A DNA stretch of 47,210 nucleotides, from positions 39,996 through 87,205 of the forward strand of contig NZ_LMUU01000140.1 in the NCBI RefSeq assembly GCF_009765775.1, in the 5' to 3' direction. The stretch comes from Beijerinckia sp. L45. GTDB taxonomy: Bacteria > Pseudomonadota > Alphaproteobacteria > Rhizobiales > Beijerinckiaceae. The position numbers and the translations under genes are program-made. Shown here in pieces: positions 19,895 through 28,242 of this stretch. Below the pieces are notes generated by a model. The model was not told the DNA's origin, ran no database searches, and saw only the letters and a program-made list of their open reading frames with translations. The first letter of the stretch is position 1; the number at the start of each line of letters is the position of its first letter.

Positions 19895-19914
19895 ACAAAT
19901 GCTTATATCTTTAT
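19891..19914 (+). promoter_or_regulatory. AT-rich site upstream of ahcY
   Basis: ATAAA and TTTAT form outer inverted arms of an AT-rich stretch that stands out from the GC-rich background, about 60 bp before ahcY. It overlaps the stop codon of the GT2 gene. It may be the ahcY promoter or an operator; the assignment is weak. Confidence 0.3.
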
Positions 19915-19971
19915 TGCTATGAGGTCCGGGCTGGGATATAGAGCGGTCACCCACACACGGAGCCGTTTTAC

Positions 19972-21378
19972 ATGACCAATCCCGCCCATGATTATGTCGT
20001 CGCCGATATCAGCCTCGCCCCTTGGGGCCGCAAGGAACTGAACATCGCCGAGACCGAAATGCCGGGCCTCATGGCGACGCGCGCCGAATACGGCGCCTCG
20101 CAGCCGCTCAAGGGCGCCCGCATCGCCGGCTCGCTCCACATGACGATCCAGACCGGCGTCCTCATCGAGACGCTGAAGGCCCTCGGCGCCGATGTCCGCT
20201 GGGCTTCGTGCAACATCTATTCGACGCAGGATCACGCCGCCGCCGCGATCGCCGCCGCCGGCATCCCGGTGTTCGCCATCAAGGGCGAGAGCCTCGTCGA
20301 CTACTGGGACTACACCCACAAGATCTTCGAATGGGCTGACGGCGGCACGCCGAACCTCATCCTCGACGACGGCGGCGACGCCACGATGCTGATCCACCTC
20401 GGCATGCGCGCCGAAGCCGGCGACACCGCCTTCCTCGACAAGGCCACCAACGAGGAAGAGGAAGTTCTCTTCGCCTCGATCAAGAAGCGCCTCGGCACCC
20501 ACAAGGGCTGGTATGCGAAGAACGGCCACGCCATCAAGGGCGTCTCGGAAGAGACCACCACCGGCGTCCATCGCCTCTACCTGATGGCGAAGGAAGGCAA
20601 GCTTCTGTGGCCTGCCATCAACGTCAACGACTCCGTGACCAAGTCGAAGTTCGACAACCTCTACGGCTGCCGCGAGTCGCTGGTCGACGGCATCCGCCGC
20701 GGCACCGACGTCATGATGGCCGGCAAGGTCGCGATGATCGCCGGCTTCGGCGATGTCGGCAAGGGCTCGGCCGCCTCGATGCGCAACGCAGGCTGCCGCG
20801 TCCTCGTCTCCGAAGTCGACCCGATCTGCGCCCTGCAGGCGGCGATGGAAGGCTATGAGGTCGTCACCATGGAAGAGGCGGCGCCGCGCGCCGACATCTT
20901 CGTCACCGCGACCGGCAACGTCGACGTCATCACCGTCGAGCACATGCGCGCGATGAAGGATCGCGCCATCGTCTGCAACATCGGCCATTTCGACTCGGAG
21001 ATCCAGGTCGCCGGCCTGAAGAACCTGAAGTGGAACAACATCAAGCCGCAGGTCGACGAGATCGAGTTCGCCTCGGGCAAGCGCATCATCCTGCTGTCGG
21101 AAGGCCGTTTGGTGAACCTCGGCAACGCGACGGGGCACCCGTCCTTCGTGATGTCGGCGTCCTTTACCAACCAGACGCTGGCGCAGGTCGAGCTTTGGAC
21201 CAAGCAGGGTCACTACGAGAAGAAGGTCTACACCCTGCCGAAAGAGCTCGACGAGAAGGTCGCCGCGCTGCATCTCGACAAGGTCGGCGCCAAGCTGACC
21301 AAGCTCACAAGCGAGCAGTCCGCCTACCTGAACATCCCGACGCAGGGCCCGTTCAAGAGCGAACAGTACCGCTACTAA
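19972..21378 (+). CDS. ahcY: Adenosylhomocysteinase (S-adenosylhomocysteine hydrolase)
   Basis: The enzyme splits S-adenosylhomocysteine into adenosine and homocysteine, which relieves product inhibition of methyltransferases and feeds the methyl cycle. At 468 residues it is the long bacterial form. Motifs: substrate region [19 protein letters not shown]-binding [29 protein letters not shown], and the C-terminal KSEQYRY that contacts NAD across the subunit interface. It is transcribed alone, with an AT-rich promoter-like region before it and a hairpin after it. I saw no SAH or SAM riboswitch in the short leader. Confidence 0.97.
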   Translation: MTNPAHDYVVADISLAPWGRKELNIAETEMPGLMATRAEYGASQPLKGARIAGSLHMTIQTGVLIETLKALGADVRWASCNIYSTQDHAAAAIAAAGIPVFAIKGESLVDYWDYTHKIFEWADGGTPNLILDDGGDATMLIHLGMRAEAGDTAFLDKATNEEEEVLFASIKKRLGTHKGWYAKNGHAIKGVSEETTTGVHRLYLMAKEGKLLWPAINVNDSVTKSKFDNLYGCRESLVDGIRRGTDVMMAGKVAMIAGFGDVGKGSAASMRNAGCRVLVSEVDPICALQAAMEGYEVVTMEEAAPRADIFVTATGNVDVITVEHMRAMKDRAIVCNIGHFDSEIQVAGLKNLKWNNIKPQVDEIEFASGKRIILLSEGRLVNLGNATGHPSFVMSASFTNQTLAQVELWTKQGHYEKKVYTLPKELDEKVAALHLDKVGAKLTKLTSEQSAYLNIPTQGPFKSEQYRY

Positions 21379-21389
21379 GACGAGTGTGG

Positions 21390-21410
21390 CGGGGTGGCAA
21401 CACCCCGTTT
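21390..21410 (+). terminator. Probable terminator of ahcY
   Basis: CGGGGTG and CACCCCG form a perfect 7-bp stem with a GCAA tetraloop, 11 bp after the ahcY stop, followed by a short TTT. The T-run is short, so efficiency is uncertain. Confidence 0.6.
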
Positions 21411-21436
21411 CACCGCCTGACACCGACATTTTTGCG

Positions 21437-21880
21437 TCACGAAGCGTCACGCGTCACGCCTTGTCTGCTCCAGAAGCGAAACGCGCGGTCCTGAAGCGCG
21501 CGCACAAAAACCAGGGCTTCCGGTCCAGACCACGCGCCGCCATACCCCTCGCGGAACGGCGGTCCCGCCGTCCACCAGCCCTGACCCGGCAGTCCGTCCA
21601 CCTCGCGAACAACGAGCACGGCCAGTTCCGGCTCGCCCGCGGCCACGCCGGCCGCATCGATGGCATCGAGCGTACGACAGACCGCGCGCATCTTGGGCCG
21701 GGTGAAACGATGCCCGAGCCGATCCAGCAGATCCGAATAGCTCAGCGGTTCGCCACGCCGTGCCGCCGCGATCAGCAGCGCGCGCACCCGCGTCACATCG
21801 CCGATGGCGCCGGCGTCGCCGGGCTCAGGCAGCTCGTTCGAGGGGCCGCTGCGCGGCAGGAGATGCGGGGTCTTGCGCAT
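21437..21880 (-). CDS. Conserved hypothetical protein, 147 residues
   Basis: A soluble protein with no signal or membrane segment. The N-terminal half (VTRVRALLIAAARRGEPLSYSDLLDRLGHRFTRPKM) looks like a small helical, possibly DNA- or protein-binding, domain; the second half contains LPGQGWWTAGPPFREGY and ends with a helix rich in aromatic residues (ALQDRAFRFW). I have the impression of a widespread alphaproteobacterial family without known function. It converges with ahcY. Confidence 0.65.
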   Translation of the reverse strand: MRKTPHLLPRSGPSNELPEPGDAGAIGDVTRVRALLIAAARRGEPLSYSDLLDRLGHRFTRPKMRAVCRTLDAIDAAGVAAGEPELAVLVVREVDGLPGQGWWTAGPPFREGYGGAWSGPEALVFVRALQDRAFRFWSRQGVTRDAS

Positions 21881-22028
21881 GGGCTGAGTTTACGCCCGCG
21901 GTCGAGGCGGGCGCAAACCATGGTATCGAGCAGCAGCCGGAGGAGGAATGTGCGATCGATCCTCTTCCGGCGCGGTATGGCCGGAAACGGCTCCACAGGC
22001 CGCGATCATAAAAGACTGGCTGAGCAAT

Positions 22029-22235
22029 GAAGCGCGGGAGCTCGATGATCTCGCGGCTTGCGCGACGATCGCTAGGACGCGCAGCTTCACGCGCGCGGCG
22101 GCGGAATTCGGCTTGTCTCCGTCGGCCCTGAGCTTACACCGTCAGGGCATTGGCGATGGCCCGGGGAGTGCGTTTGCTGGCGCGCACGACGTGCAGCACC
22201 GCTTACGACGGCAGCGAGGCTACGTCGCAATCGCC
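22029..22235 (+). pseudogene. Remnant of a LysR-family regulator (frameshifted, truncated)
   Basis: In one frame (22029-22133) the translation reads ELDDLAACATIARTRSFTRA followed by AAEFGLSPSALS, the N-terminal helix-turn-helix of a LysR protein. The expected continuation (HTVRALE...GVRLLARTT) is found immediately after but in the next frame (YTVRALAMARGVRLLARTT), shortened by several residues. No start codon is in frame directly before it, and the whole effector domain is missing, being replaced by the 3' end of the AraC-type gene on the other strand. This is a decayed gene fragment. Confidence 0.75.
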
Positions 22236-23200
22236 GCCGCGTCGGCCGCGTCGGGAATATCGATCGATCCAAGCCGCGCGTTGCGCCGGAGAACCTGTGG
22301 CGGTTGCCCGAAGGCACGAAGAAACGCTCGTCGCATGTGGTCGCGGTCGCTGAAGCCGGTCTGGCGCGCCACCACGTCGATCGGGTGGCGGCTCTGTTCC
22401 ATCAGATTGCGCGCCCCCTCGACGCGAAGGTTCTCGATCGCCTTGGCGGGAGACTGGCCCGTCTCCGCGTGAAACGCCCGGCTGAACTGACGGGGGCTGA
22501 GATGCGCGGCCTCCGCAAGATCGGGTACGGCAAGCGGCTTGTGCAGGTTGTCGCGCGCATAGGCGAGCGCCGCCTGGATGCGATCCGATTTCGGCGACAG
22601 CTCGAGCAAGGTGGAGAACTGCGACTGGCCGCCGCCGCGACGGTGATAGATCACGAGCTTGCGCGCCACGGCCTTTGCCAGGTCGGCACCGAGGTCGTTC
22701 TCGATCAATGCCAAGCCGAGATCGACACCGGCCGTCATGCCAGCAGACGTCCAAATCGGGCCATCGTTGATGAAGATACGGTCCTCGTCCATCTGCGCCT
22801 TTGGAAAGGCTCTCTGCAGGTCGCGCGCGTGCATCCAGTGGGTGGTAGCGCGCCGACCGTCGAGCAGCCCCGCCTCCGCCAGCACAAAGGCTCCCGTGCA
22901 CACGGCAGCGATCCGCCGGTACCGCTTGGGCGCTTCGCGCATGAATGCAATCAGGCCCGGGGTGGACGGCGCGATGACAGTCGCGCCGCCAACCACGAGC
23001 GTGTCGAACGGCTTGTCCGAAAAGCTTTCGGTCTCGAGCATCAAGCCGGCCGACGTTCTGATCAGGCCCCCATTTTCGGAGACATAGTGCAGCTCGTAAG
23101 GCTCGGGATCGACCATCGAATTGGCAACTTCGAAACCCGCAACGATGGCGAGCGCCATCAGCGAATAGCCGGGGTAAACGAGAAATGCGATGTCGCGCAT
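22220..23200 (-). CDS. GlxA-type AraC-family transcriptional regulator
   Basis: The product has 326 residues. The N-terminal domain (about 1-190) is DJ-1/PfpI-like (class I glutamine amidotransferase fold) with the nucleophile-elbow cysteine in AAVCTGAFVLAEAGLLDG. The C-terminal AraC domain holds two helix-turn-helix units (LAVPDLAEAAHLSPRQFSRA and PIDVVARQTGFSDRDHMRRA). It is divergent from an SDR gene; the 113 bp between them contain one copy of a 17-bp element that recurs after the SDR gene, which may be its binding site. Relatives respond to small metabolites; the ligand is unknown here. Confidence 0.9.
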   Translation of the reverse strand: MRDIAFLVYPGYSLMALAIVAGFEVANSMVDPEPYELHYVSENGGLIRTSAGLMLETESFSDKPFDTLVVGGATVIAPSTPGLIAFMREAPKRYRRIAAVCTGAFVLAEAGLLDGRRATTHWMHARDLQRAFPKAQMDEDRIFINDGPIWTSAGMTAGVDLGLALIENDLGADLAKAVARKLVIYHRRGGGQSQFSTLLELSPKSDRIQAALAYARDNLHKPLAVPDLAEAAHLSPRQFSRAFHAETGQSPAKAIENLRVEGARNLMEQSRHPIDVVARQTGFSDRDHMRRAFLRAFGQPPQVLRRNARLGSIDIPDAADAAAIAT

Positions 23201-23231
23201 GGCGTCCGTTCGGATGTCTTAAATATACGTA

Positions 23232-23248
23232 TATATGACATTTGAGAC
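23232..23248 (+). promoter_or_regulatory. 17-bp element, copy 1, in the araC/SDR divergent region
   Basis: TATATGACATTTGAGAC occurs here and again, unchanged, at 24198-24214 on the same strand. Each copy precedes a gene on the plus strand by 66-101 bp. It is a candidate binding site for the adjacent AraC-type regulator, which is inference from position. Confidence 0.55.
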
Positions 23249-23313
23249 TTCGGGCTGCAACCGTATTTTCCGTCCACGGGCTCAATCAAGAGCCTTCCAG
23301 ACGGAGCAACACG

Positions 23314-24111
23314 ATGAGCACCACGGCCCCCAAGGGCGTCGCCCTGATCACCGGCGCATCCACCGGCATCGGCGCGGTTTACGCCGATCGGCTCGCCAAG
23401 CGCGGCTACGACCTCATCCTGGTGGCGCGCAACGAGCAGCGCCTGAACGCCGCCGCCGACCGCCTGCGCAGGGAAACCGGTGTGCAGGTCACCCCGCTGA
23501 TCGCGGATCTCAATGAGAAGGCCGGCCTGGCCAAGGTCGAAGCGGTGATCCGCAACGACCCGAGCATCACCATGCTCGTCAACAACGCCGGTGTCGGCTC
23601 GGTCGCGTCGATCCTGCAGGCCGACGTCGACACGATGGAGGCGATGATCAATCTGAACGTCACCGCCCTCACCCGCCTGACCTATGCCGCCGCGCCCGCT
23701 TTCGTCTCGCGCGGCGCCGGCACGATCATCAACATCTCCTCGGTCGTTGGCATCGCCGTCGAGAACCTCAATGGCGTCTATAGCGCGTCGAAATCCTACG
23801 TCCTGAGCTTCGGTCATTCGCTGCAGAAGGACCTGGCGGACACGGGCGTGCGCATCCAGACGGTCCTTCCCGGCGCCACGGCCACCGAGTTCTGGGACGT
23901 CGCCGGCTATGCGCCGCAGAAGACCTCCGACATCACGATGTCGGCGGAGAACATGGTCGATGCGGCGCTGGTCGGCCTCGACATCGGCGAGTTGGTGACG
24001 ATCCCAGGCCTGCATGAAGCCGAGGTGTGGGCCGGCTGGGAGCTCGCGCGCCGCGAGATGTCCGCGAAGTTCCAGAATCCGAAACCCGCGCCACGCTACC
24101 ACCTCGCGTGA
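23314..24111 (+). CDS. Short-chain dehydrogenase/reductase (SDR)
   Basis: A protein of 265 residues: cofactor motif TGASTGIG (13-20), NNAG (90-93), catalytic Ser143, Tyr156 and Lys160 (YSASK). The sequence from LPGATATEFWDVAG onward resembles SDRs of the DltE/YqjQ type more than fabG. The ATG follows CGGAG at a suitable distance; an upstream in-frame ATG has no ribosome binding site. It is divergent from the GlxA-type regulator and bracketed by the 17-bp repeats, so it is probably the regulator's target. Confidence 0.9.
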   Translation: MSTTAPKGVALITGASTGIGAVYADRLAKRGYDLILVARNEQRLNAAADRLRRETGVQVTPLIADLNEKAGLAKVEAVIRNDPSITMLVNNAGVGSVASILQADVDTMEAMINLNVTALTRLTYAAAPAFVSRGAGTIINISSVVGIAVENLNGVYSASKSYVLSFGHSLQKDLADTGVRIQTVLPGATATEFWDVAGYAPQKTSDITMSAENMVDAALVGLDIGELVTIPGLHEAEVWAGWELARREMSAKFQNPKPAPRYHLA

Positions 24112-24197
24112 GAGGCGGCCAAGGCGCCGCTTAAGCGACGGCGAACGTCTTCCCGAAAACGGGCTGCCCGCAGTCGCTCGTGTCCTAAATCGCCTTT

Positions 24198-24214
24198 TAT
24201 ATGACATTTGAGAC
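24198..24214 (+). promoter_or_regulatory. 17-bp element, copy 2, upstream of the 53-residue ORF
   Basis: An exact copy of TATATGACATTTGAGAC, 101 bp before the ATG of the next ORF. Flanking bases differ from copy 1 (only a TTTTAT/ATATA-like AT stretch is shared), so the conserved core itself appears to matter. Confidence 0.55.
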
Positions 24215-24314
24215 GATCGCTCACGGCATTACATTTATTTAGGCCCGATAGGGCCGTCGCCGACCAGCACCTTCAAGGTGCCCTTCGACCCAACCCAGCA
24301 GATAGGATCCGACC

Positions 24315-24476
24315 ATGAAGCAAGATCGCATCGACCAAACGAACAGCGTCCAAGTGCAAGCCCAAGACCCGATCGGCGTCATCGCCGGTCAGGCCACGCG
24401 CGCCACGCTCGGCCACCCCAATCGCGACCTGGTGTCCGTGAGCAGCATCGAGATCGCCTGGGCCATCGCACACTGA
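24315..24476 (+). CDS. Small ORF of 53 residues, unknown function
   Basis: The frame starts at an ATG with AGGA 7 bp before it and reads MKQDRIDQTNSVQVQAQDPI, then a stretch with VIAGQATRATLGHPNRDL, ending EIAWAIAH. It has no signal peptide, membrane segment or cysteine. It follows copy 2 of the 17-bp element and is followed by a hairpin (24490-24520, stem CCCGCTCC/GGAGCGGG), so it could be a complete small transcription unit. I do not recognise the sequence; it could also be the N-terminal remnant of a longer gene. Confidence 0.45.
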   Translation: MKQDRIDQTNSVQVQAQDPIGVIAGQATRATLGHPNRDLVSVSSIEIAWAIAH

Positions 24477-24774
24477 CGCCCCCAACACACCCGCTCCAAG
24501 CTCAACCCGAACGGAGCGGGCGTGCTCGCGGGTGCGACGTGGCGCAGCGATTTCGATCCGTTCGACGAGCCGATCAAGATCGGGCCGCACGGGATGATCC
24601 TGTGGCCGTTCGATCCGAAGACCTCCGGCCTGCCACGGTCATCAGGCGACGGGGCGGACATCGGCACGCCAGCGCACCCTGAGCCCAGGTCCACACGATG
24701 GGCGCGTCAAGATCGCCACCCTGTCCGGTTGCTTGACGGCACCGGCCTTCAGTCTCGTCCAATAGGAGTCCGCC
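24477..24774. other. Intergenic region with a hairpin and an unassigned open stretch
   Basis: A perfect 8-bp stem (24490-24497 with 24513-24520) follows the small ORF. From about 24522 one plus frame reads AGATWRSDFDPFDEPIKIGP, then GMILWPFDPKT, which looks protein-like but has no good start and loses that character after about 40 residues. It may be a remnant of a decayed gene; I cannot name it. Confidence 0.3.
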
Positions 24775-25233
24775 ATGCCAACCTACGTCTGCTGCGCTCC
24801 ATCCAAAAGCCTGAGCGACGGCCAGAAAGACCAGATCGCATCGGCCATCGCCCGGCGCCACAGCGAGGCGACGGGCGCGCCATCCTTCTTCGTCCAAGTC
24901 GTGATCGAGGAAAGCGAAACGACGCGGCGCTATCTCGGCGGTGGGCCAAGCGGCGCGCACATATGGATTCGTGGCGACATCCGAGCGGGCCGTTCCGAGG
25001 CGGTACGCGGCGCACTCATGCTCGCCATCATGCGCGACGTCAGCGCCATCGCCGCCGTTCCCGAGACGTCCATCTGGGTCTACCTCTGCAACCTGGAGGC
25101 AACGGACATGGTCGAGTTCGGCCACGTGTTGCCAAAACCCGGCGAAGAGCAGGCCTGGTTTGAGGGCCTTCCCACAGCGCTGCAGACATATCTGAAAGGC
25201 CTTGGCGCGAAGCAGGATACGTTTCGGCTATGA
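24775..25233 (+). CDS. Tautomerase-superfamily protein, cis-3-chloroacrylate dehalogenase-like
   Basis: The protein has 152 residues and starts Met-Pro, so Pro1 becomes the N-terminal catalytic base after methionine removal. Compared with cis-CaaD as I remember it, all six catalytic positions are present: Pro1, His28, Arg69, Arg72, Tyr102 and Glu113 (numbered without Met; one residue shift after position 50). Shared stretches include LGGG near 54, RAGRS at 69-73, IWVY at 99-102 and MVEFG at 111-115, and the length is close to 149. cis-CaaD hydrolyses cis-3-chloroacrylate to malonate semialdehyde; Cg10062 has the same residues but a different main activity, so the substrate is open. It has a GGAG ribosome binding site. 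Confidence 0.85.
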   Translation: MPTYVCCAPSKSLSDGQKDQIASAIARRHSEATGAPSFFVQVVIEESETTRRYLGGGPSGAHIWIRGDIRAGRSEAVRGALMLAIMRDVSAIAAVPETSIWVYLCNLEATDMVEFGHVLPKPGEEQAWFEGLPTALQTYLKGLGAKQDTFRL

Positions 25234-25656
25234 TGCCTCGGGATACGTGCGGCCAAGCCGCCGCGGCCCCGGCGAGGCTAGAATAACCGCGGCGGTTGTC
25301 CGCGCGTCAGTTCGGGGCGTGCCTCAACCTCTGCCGTTCCTCGCGCGTTTCAAGATGCCAACGTCTCCTTGTCGCCGTCGCCGCGTGAAAGCGATCGCTG
25401 AACACCGTCGCTTTGTCTACTTTAGCGGTGCCATATTCGAATCGTTTACGTCCGGGATGGCCGCAGTGCCGCCTGTCGGCGTCGCCCCGCCGGCCCCAAA
25501 ACCTCGCGGCCAAAACGCAACACCCCCGCGCCGATTGGCGAGATGGTTAAAAGCTGCGGATGAACACCGTGCACTCGATTCTCAAACACCCAATGCCTCG
25601 CTAAGGTGACGCGATTCGTTTTGCCCTATGGTTGGGCAAGGCCTGGGGGAGAATGG
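25234..25656. other. Intergenic region before divL, no gene recognised
   Basis: These 423 bp hold no convincing coding sequence. Just after the tautomerase stop a GC-rich stretch (GCCTCG at 25235 pairing with CGAGGC at about 25273) could fold and may act as a terminator. The divL promoter should lie in the second half; I could not assign it with confidence. Confidence 0.35.
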
Positions 25657-28158
25657 ATGCGGCAGCGGCTGCGCGGTGCCGGATGCACGCAAAAGAGGAC
25701 ACGAGCGGTCGCTCTCGGCGTCGTAACTGTGACGGTTTTTCCACGTGCGGCCTTTGCCGCCGTCGACCAGACGTCGCTTCTCGGCGATCTGCGCGACAGC
25801 CACGACGTGTTCGGCCTGTCGATCTTCATCGGCCTCGTCCTCTTCGCCACCATCACCGCCCTGCTGCACCTCGCCGGGCGCCGGCGCTGGATGCAGCGCG
25901 AATCCGCACTGTCCGCCGACCTCAACGACCTTCGCGCCAAGCTTGACCGGGCGGAAACCTTTCTCGCCGCCGAGCCACAGATCATCATCGCCTGGGGTCT
26001 TCAAAGCAACGAGCCGGAAATCGAGGGCGACCTGACGCTGGTCAGCGACGTGCCGGTGGCGCGCCGGGTGCTGGGCTTCGGCTCCTGGCTGCCGCCGGAA
26101 AAGGCGCAAAAGCTCGACAATTGCGTCGCCAACCTGCGGGAGCGCGGCGAGGCGTTTCGCCTTGCCGCGGTGAGCCTGGGCGGCCGCTATCTCGAGATCG
26201 AGGGCCGCGCCGTCACCGGCCGCGCGGTGATGCGCATCCGCGACGTCTCCGGCGACCGGCTCGAAGCCACCCGCCTGCGCGAACGGCAGACCCGCACCGT
26301 CGCCGAACTCGAATCCCTCAAGGCGATGCTCGATGCCGTCCCCTGCCCCGCCTGGTCCCGCGAAGCCTCGGGCAAGCTGACCTGGGTGAACACGGCCTAT
26401 GTCCGGGCCGTCGAGGCCAAGGACGCCCGTGACGCGCTGATGCGCGGGACGGAGCTGCTGGAGACGTCTGCGCGCGATGCCGCGGCTGCCAAGCGCGACA
26501 AAGGCGAGGTGTTCCGCATTCAGTCCGCGGCCGTTGTCGCCGGCTATCGCCGCAGCCTCGAAATCGTCGAAGTGCCGTCCGAGGGCATCGCGACCGGGCT
26601 TGCTATCGACGTGTCGGAGCTGGAGGCCGTACGGGTCGATCTGCAGCAGCAGATGACCGCTCATGCCCGCACGCTCGATCAGCTATCCACCGCCGTGGCG
26701 ATCTTCGACCGGCGTAAGCAGCTCGTCTTCCACAACTCCGCCTATCGCCAGCTGTGGTCGCTCGACCTTCCCTTTCTCGACCAGCACCCCAGCGAATCCG
26801 AGATCCTCGACCGGCTCCGCGCCAAGCGGATGTTGCCGGAACAGGCGGATTTCCGCGCCTGGAAGGAGACGCATCTCTCCGGCTACCAGTCGCCGGATAC
26901 GGCAGAGCAGGTCTGGTACCTGCCCGACGGGCGGACGCTACGCGCCGTCGTCAACCCCAACCCGCAGAGCGGCGTCACCTATCTCTTCGACGACGTCACC
27001 GAACATTTCCATCTCGAATCGAAGTTCAACGCCCAGACCAGAGTCCAGGGCGAGACGCTCGACACGCTGAAAGAGGGTGTTGCCGTATTCAGCACCGACG
27101 GGCGCCTCAAACTGTCCAATGCCGCCTTCGCCCGACTGTGGCGCCTCGACGCGGCCACCCTCGACGACAAGCCGCACATCGACCAGGTCGCCAAACTCTG
27201 CGCCGAACTCTGCCCCGACGACGAGGCGTGGAGCGTGCTCCGCCTCGCCGTGGCCGGCCTGCACGACCAGCGCACCGGCATCGAACGCCGGCTCACCTGC
27301 CGCGACGGCTCGATCATCGACTGCAGCGTGGCGCCGCTGCCGGACGGGGCGACGCTGCTGACCTTCACCGACACCACCGCCAGCGTGAACGTCGAACGCG
27401 CGCTGACCGAGCGCAACCAGGCGCTGCTCGACACGGAAAAGCTGCGCAACGACTTCGTCCACCACGTCTCCTACGAGTTGCGCTCCCCGCTCACCAACAT
27501 CATCGGCTTCATTCAGCTGCTGGGCGACGGCTCCATCGGCTCGCTCAACCCGAAGCAGACGGAATATGTCGGCTACGTCATGAAGTCCTCGGCGGCGCTG
27601 CTCGCCATCATCAACGACATTCTCGACCTCGCCACGATCGATACCGGCGCCACCGAACTGACGCTGAAGCCGATCGATATCCTGGCGACCATCAAGGCGG
27701 CCGTCGAAGGCGTGCAGGACCGCCTGGCGGAATCCTCGCTGACGCTGCAGATCGTCGCCGACGAGGAGATCGGGGCCTTCACCGCCGACGCCAAGCGGGT
27801 GCGCCAGGTGCTGTTCAATCTTCTGTCGAACGCCATCGGCTTTTCCGCACCCGGCCAGACCGTCACGCTGCAGGCGGCGCGCCGCGGCGACGACGTGGTC
27901 TTCCGCATCAGCGACCAGGGCCGCGGCATTCCGCACGACGTCATCGCCCATGTCTTCGACCGCTTCCACTCCAACACCATCGGCTCGCGCCATCGCGGCG
28001 TCGGCCTCGGCCTGTCGATCGTGAAGAGTTTCGTCGAACTGCACGGCGGCAACGTGCTGATCACCTCGGCGCCGGGCGAAGGCACCACCGTGACCTGCGT
28101 GTTTCCCGCCCGCGATCACGGCGCCGACGACGCCCCGGCCATCGCCGCCCGCCAGTAA
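25657..28158 (+). CDS. divL: DivL-type PAS sensor pseudo-kinase (tyrosine in place of the H-box histidine)
   Basis: The product has 833 residues. One membrane helix near the N-terminus (LSIFIGLVLFATITALLHLAG) is followed by several PAS-like domains (about 240-560), a HisKA dimerisation domain and a HATPase domain with ISDQGRGIP and GVGLGLSIVKSFVELHGG. The H-box reads HHVSYELRSPLTNIIGF: the residue at the phosphoacceptor position is Tyr606, not His, which is the hallmark of DivL. In Caulobacter DivL binds CckA and DivK to set cell polarity and cell-cycle phosphorelay. The start at 25657 has GGGGGAG 5 bp upstream; a GTG at 25606 is possible. It precedes tsaE, as I recall in other Hyphomicrobiales. 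Confidence 0.88.
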   Translation: MRQRLRGAGCTQKRTRAVALGVVTVTVFPRAAFAAVDQTSLLGDLRDSHDVFGLSIFIGLVLFATITALLHLAGRRRWMQRESALSADLNDLRAKLDRAETFLAAEPQIIIAWGLQSNEPEIEGDLTLVSDVPVARRVLGFGSWLPPEKAQKLDNCVANLRERGEAFRLAAVSLGGRYLEIEGRAVTGRAVMRIRDVSGDRLEATRLRERQTRTVAELESLKAMLDAVPCPAWSREASGKLTWVNTAYVRAVEAKDARDALMRGTELLETSARDAAAAKRDKGEVFRIQSAAVVAGYRRSLEIVEVPSEGIATGLAIDVSELEAVRVDLQQQMTAHARTLDQLSTAVAIFDRRKQLVFHNSAYRQLWSLDLPFLDQHPSESEILDRLRAKRMLPEQADFRAWKETHLSGYQSPDTAEQVWYLPDGRTLRAVVNPNPQSGVTYLFDDVTEHFHLESKFNAQTRVQGETLDTLKEGVAVFSTDGRLKLSNAAFARLWRLDAATLDDKPHIDQVAKLCAELCPDDEAWSVLRLAVAGLHDQRTGIERRLTCRDGSIIDCSVAPLPDGATLLTFTDTTASVNVERALTERNQALLDTEKLRNDFVHHVSYELRSPLTNIIGFIQLLGDGSIGSLNPKQTEYVGYVMKSSAALLAIINDILDLATIDTGATELTLKPIDILATIKAAVEGVQDRLAESSLTLQIVADEEIGAFTADAKRVRQVLFNLLSNAIGFSAPGQTVTLQAARRGDDVVFRISDQGRGIPHDVIAHVFDRFHSNTIGSRHRGVGLGLSIVKSFVELHGGNVLITSAPGEGTTVTCVFPARDHGADDAPAIAARQ

Positions 28159-28242
28159 CCTCCGTCATACTTAAGCTCTAAGGGCGGTTTCTTAACGAGA
28201 ACCGGTTTTCACTAACCATGAAAACACTTTACAGAGACAGTG

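Noticed and set aside
19895-19971. SAM or SAH riboswitch before ahcY
   Set aside because: The leader is only 77 bp and I found none of the conserved helices or the AGGAGCG-type core of the SAH riboswitch.
19903-21450. A 515-residue minus-strand open frame
   Set aside because: It mirrors ahcY; no domain could be recognised.
24522-25163. A 213-residue plus-strand open frame overlapping the tautomerase
   Set aside because: Only the first 40 residues look protein-like, and the rest runs out of frame through the tautomerase gene.
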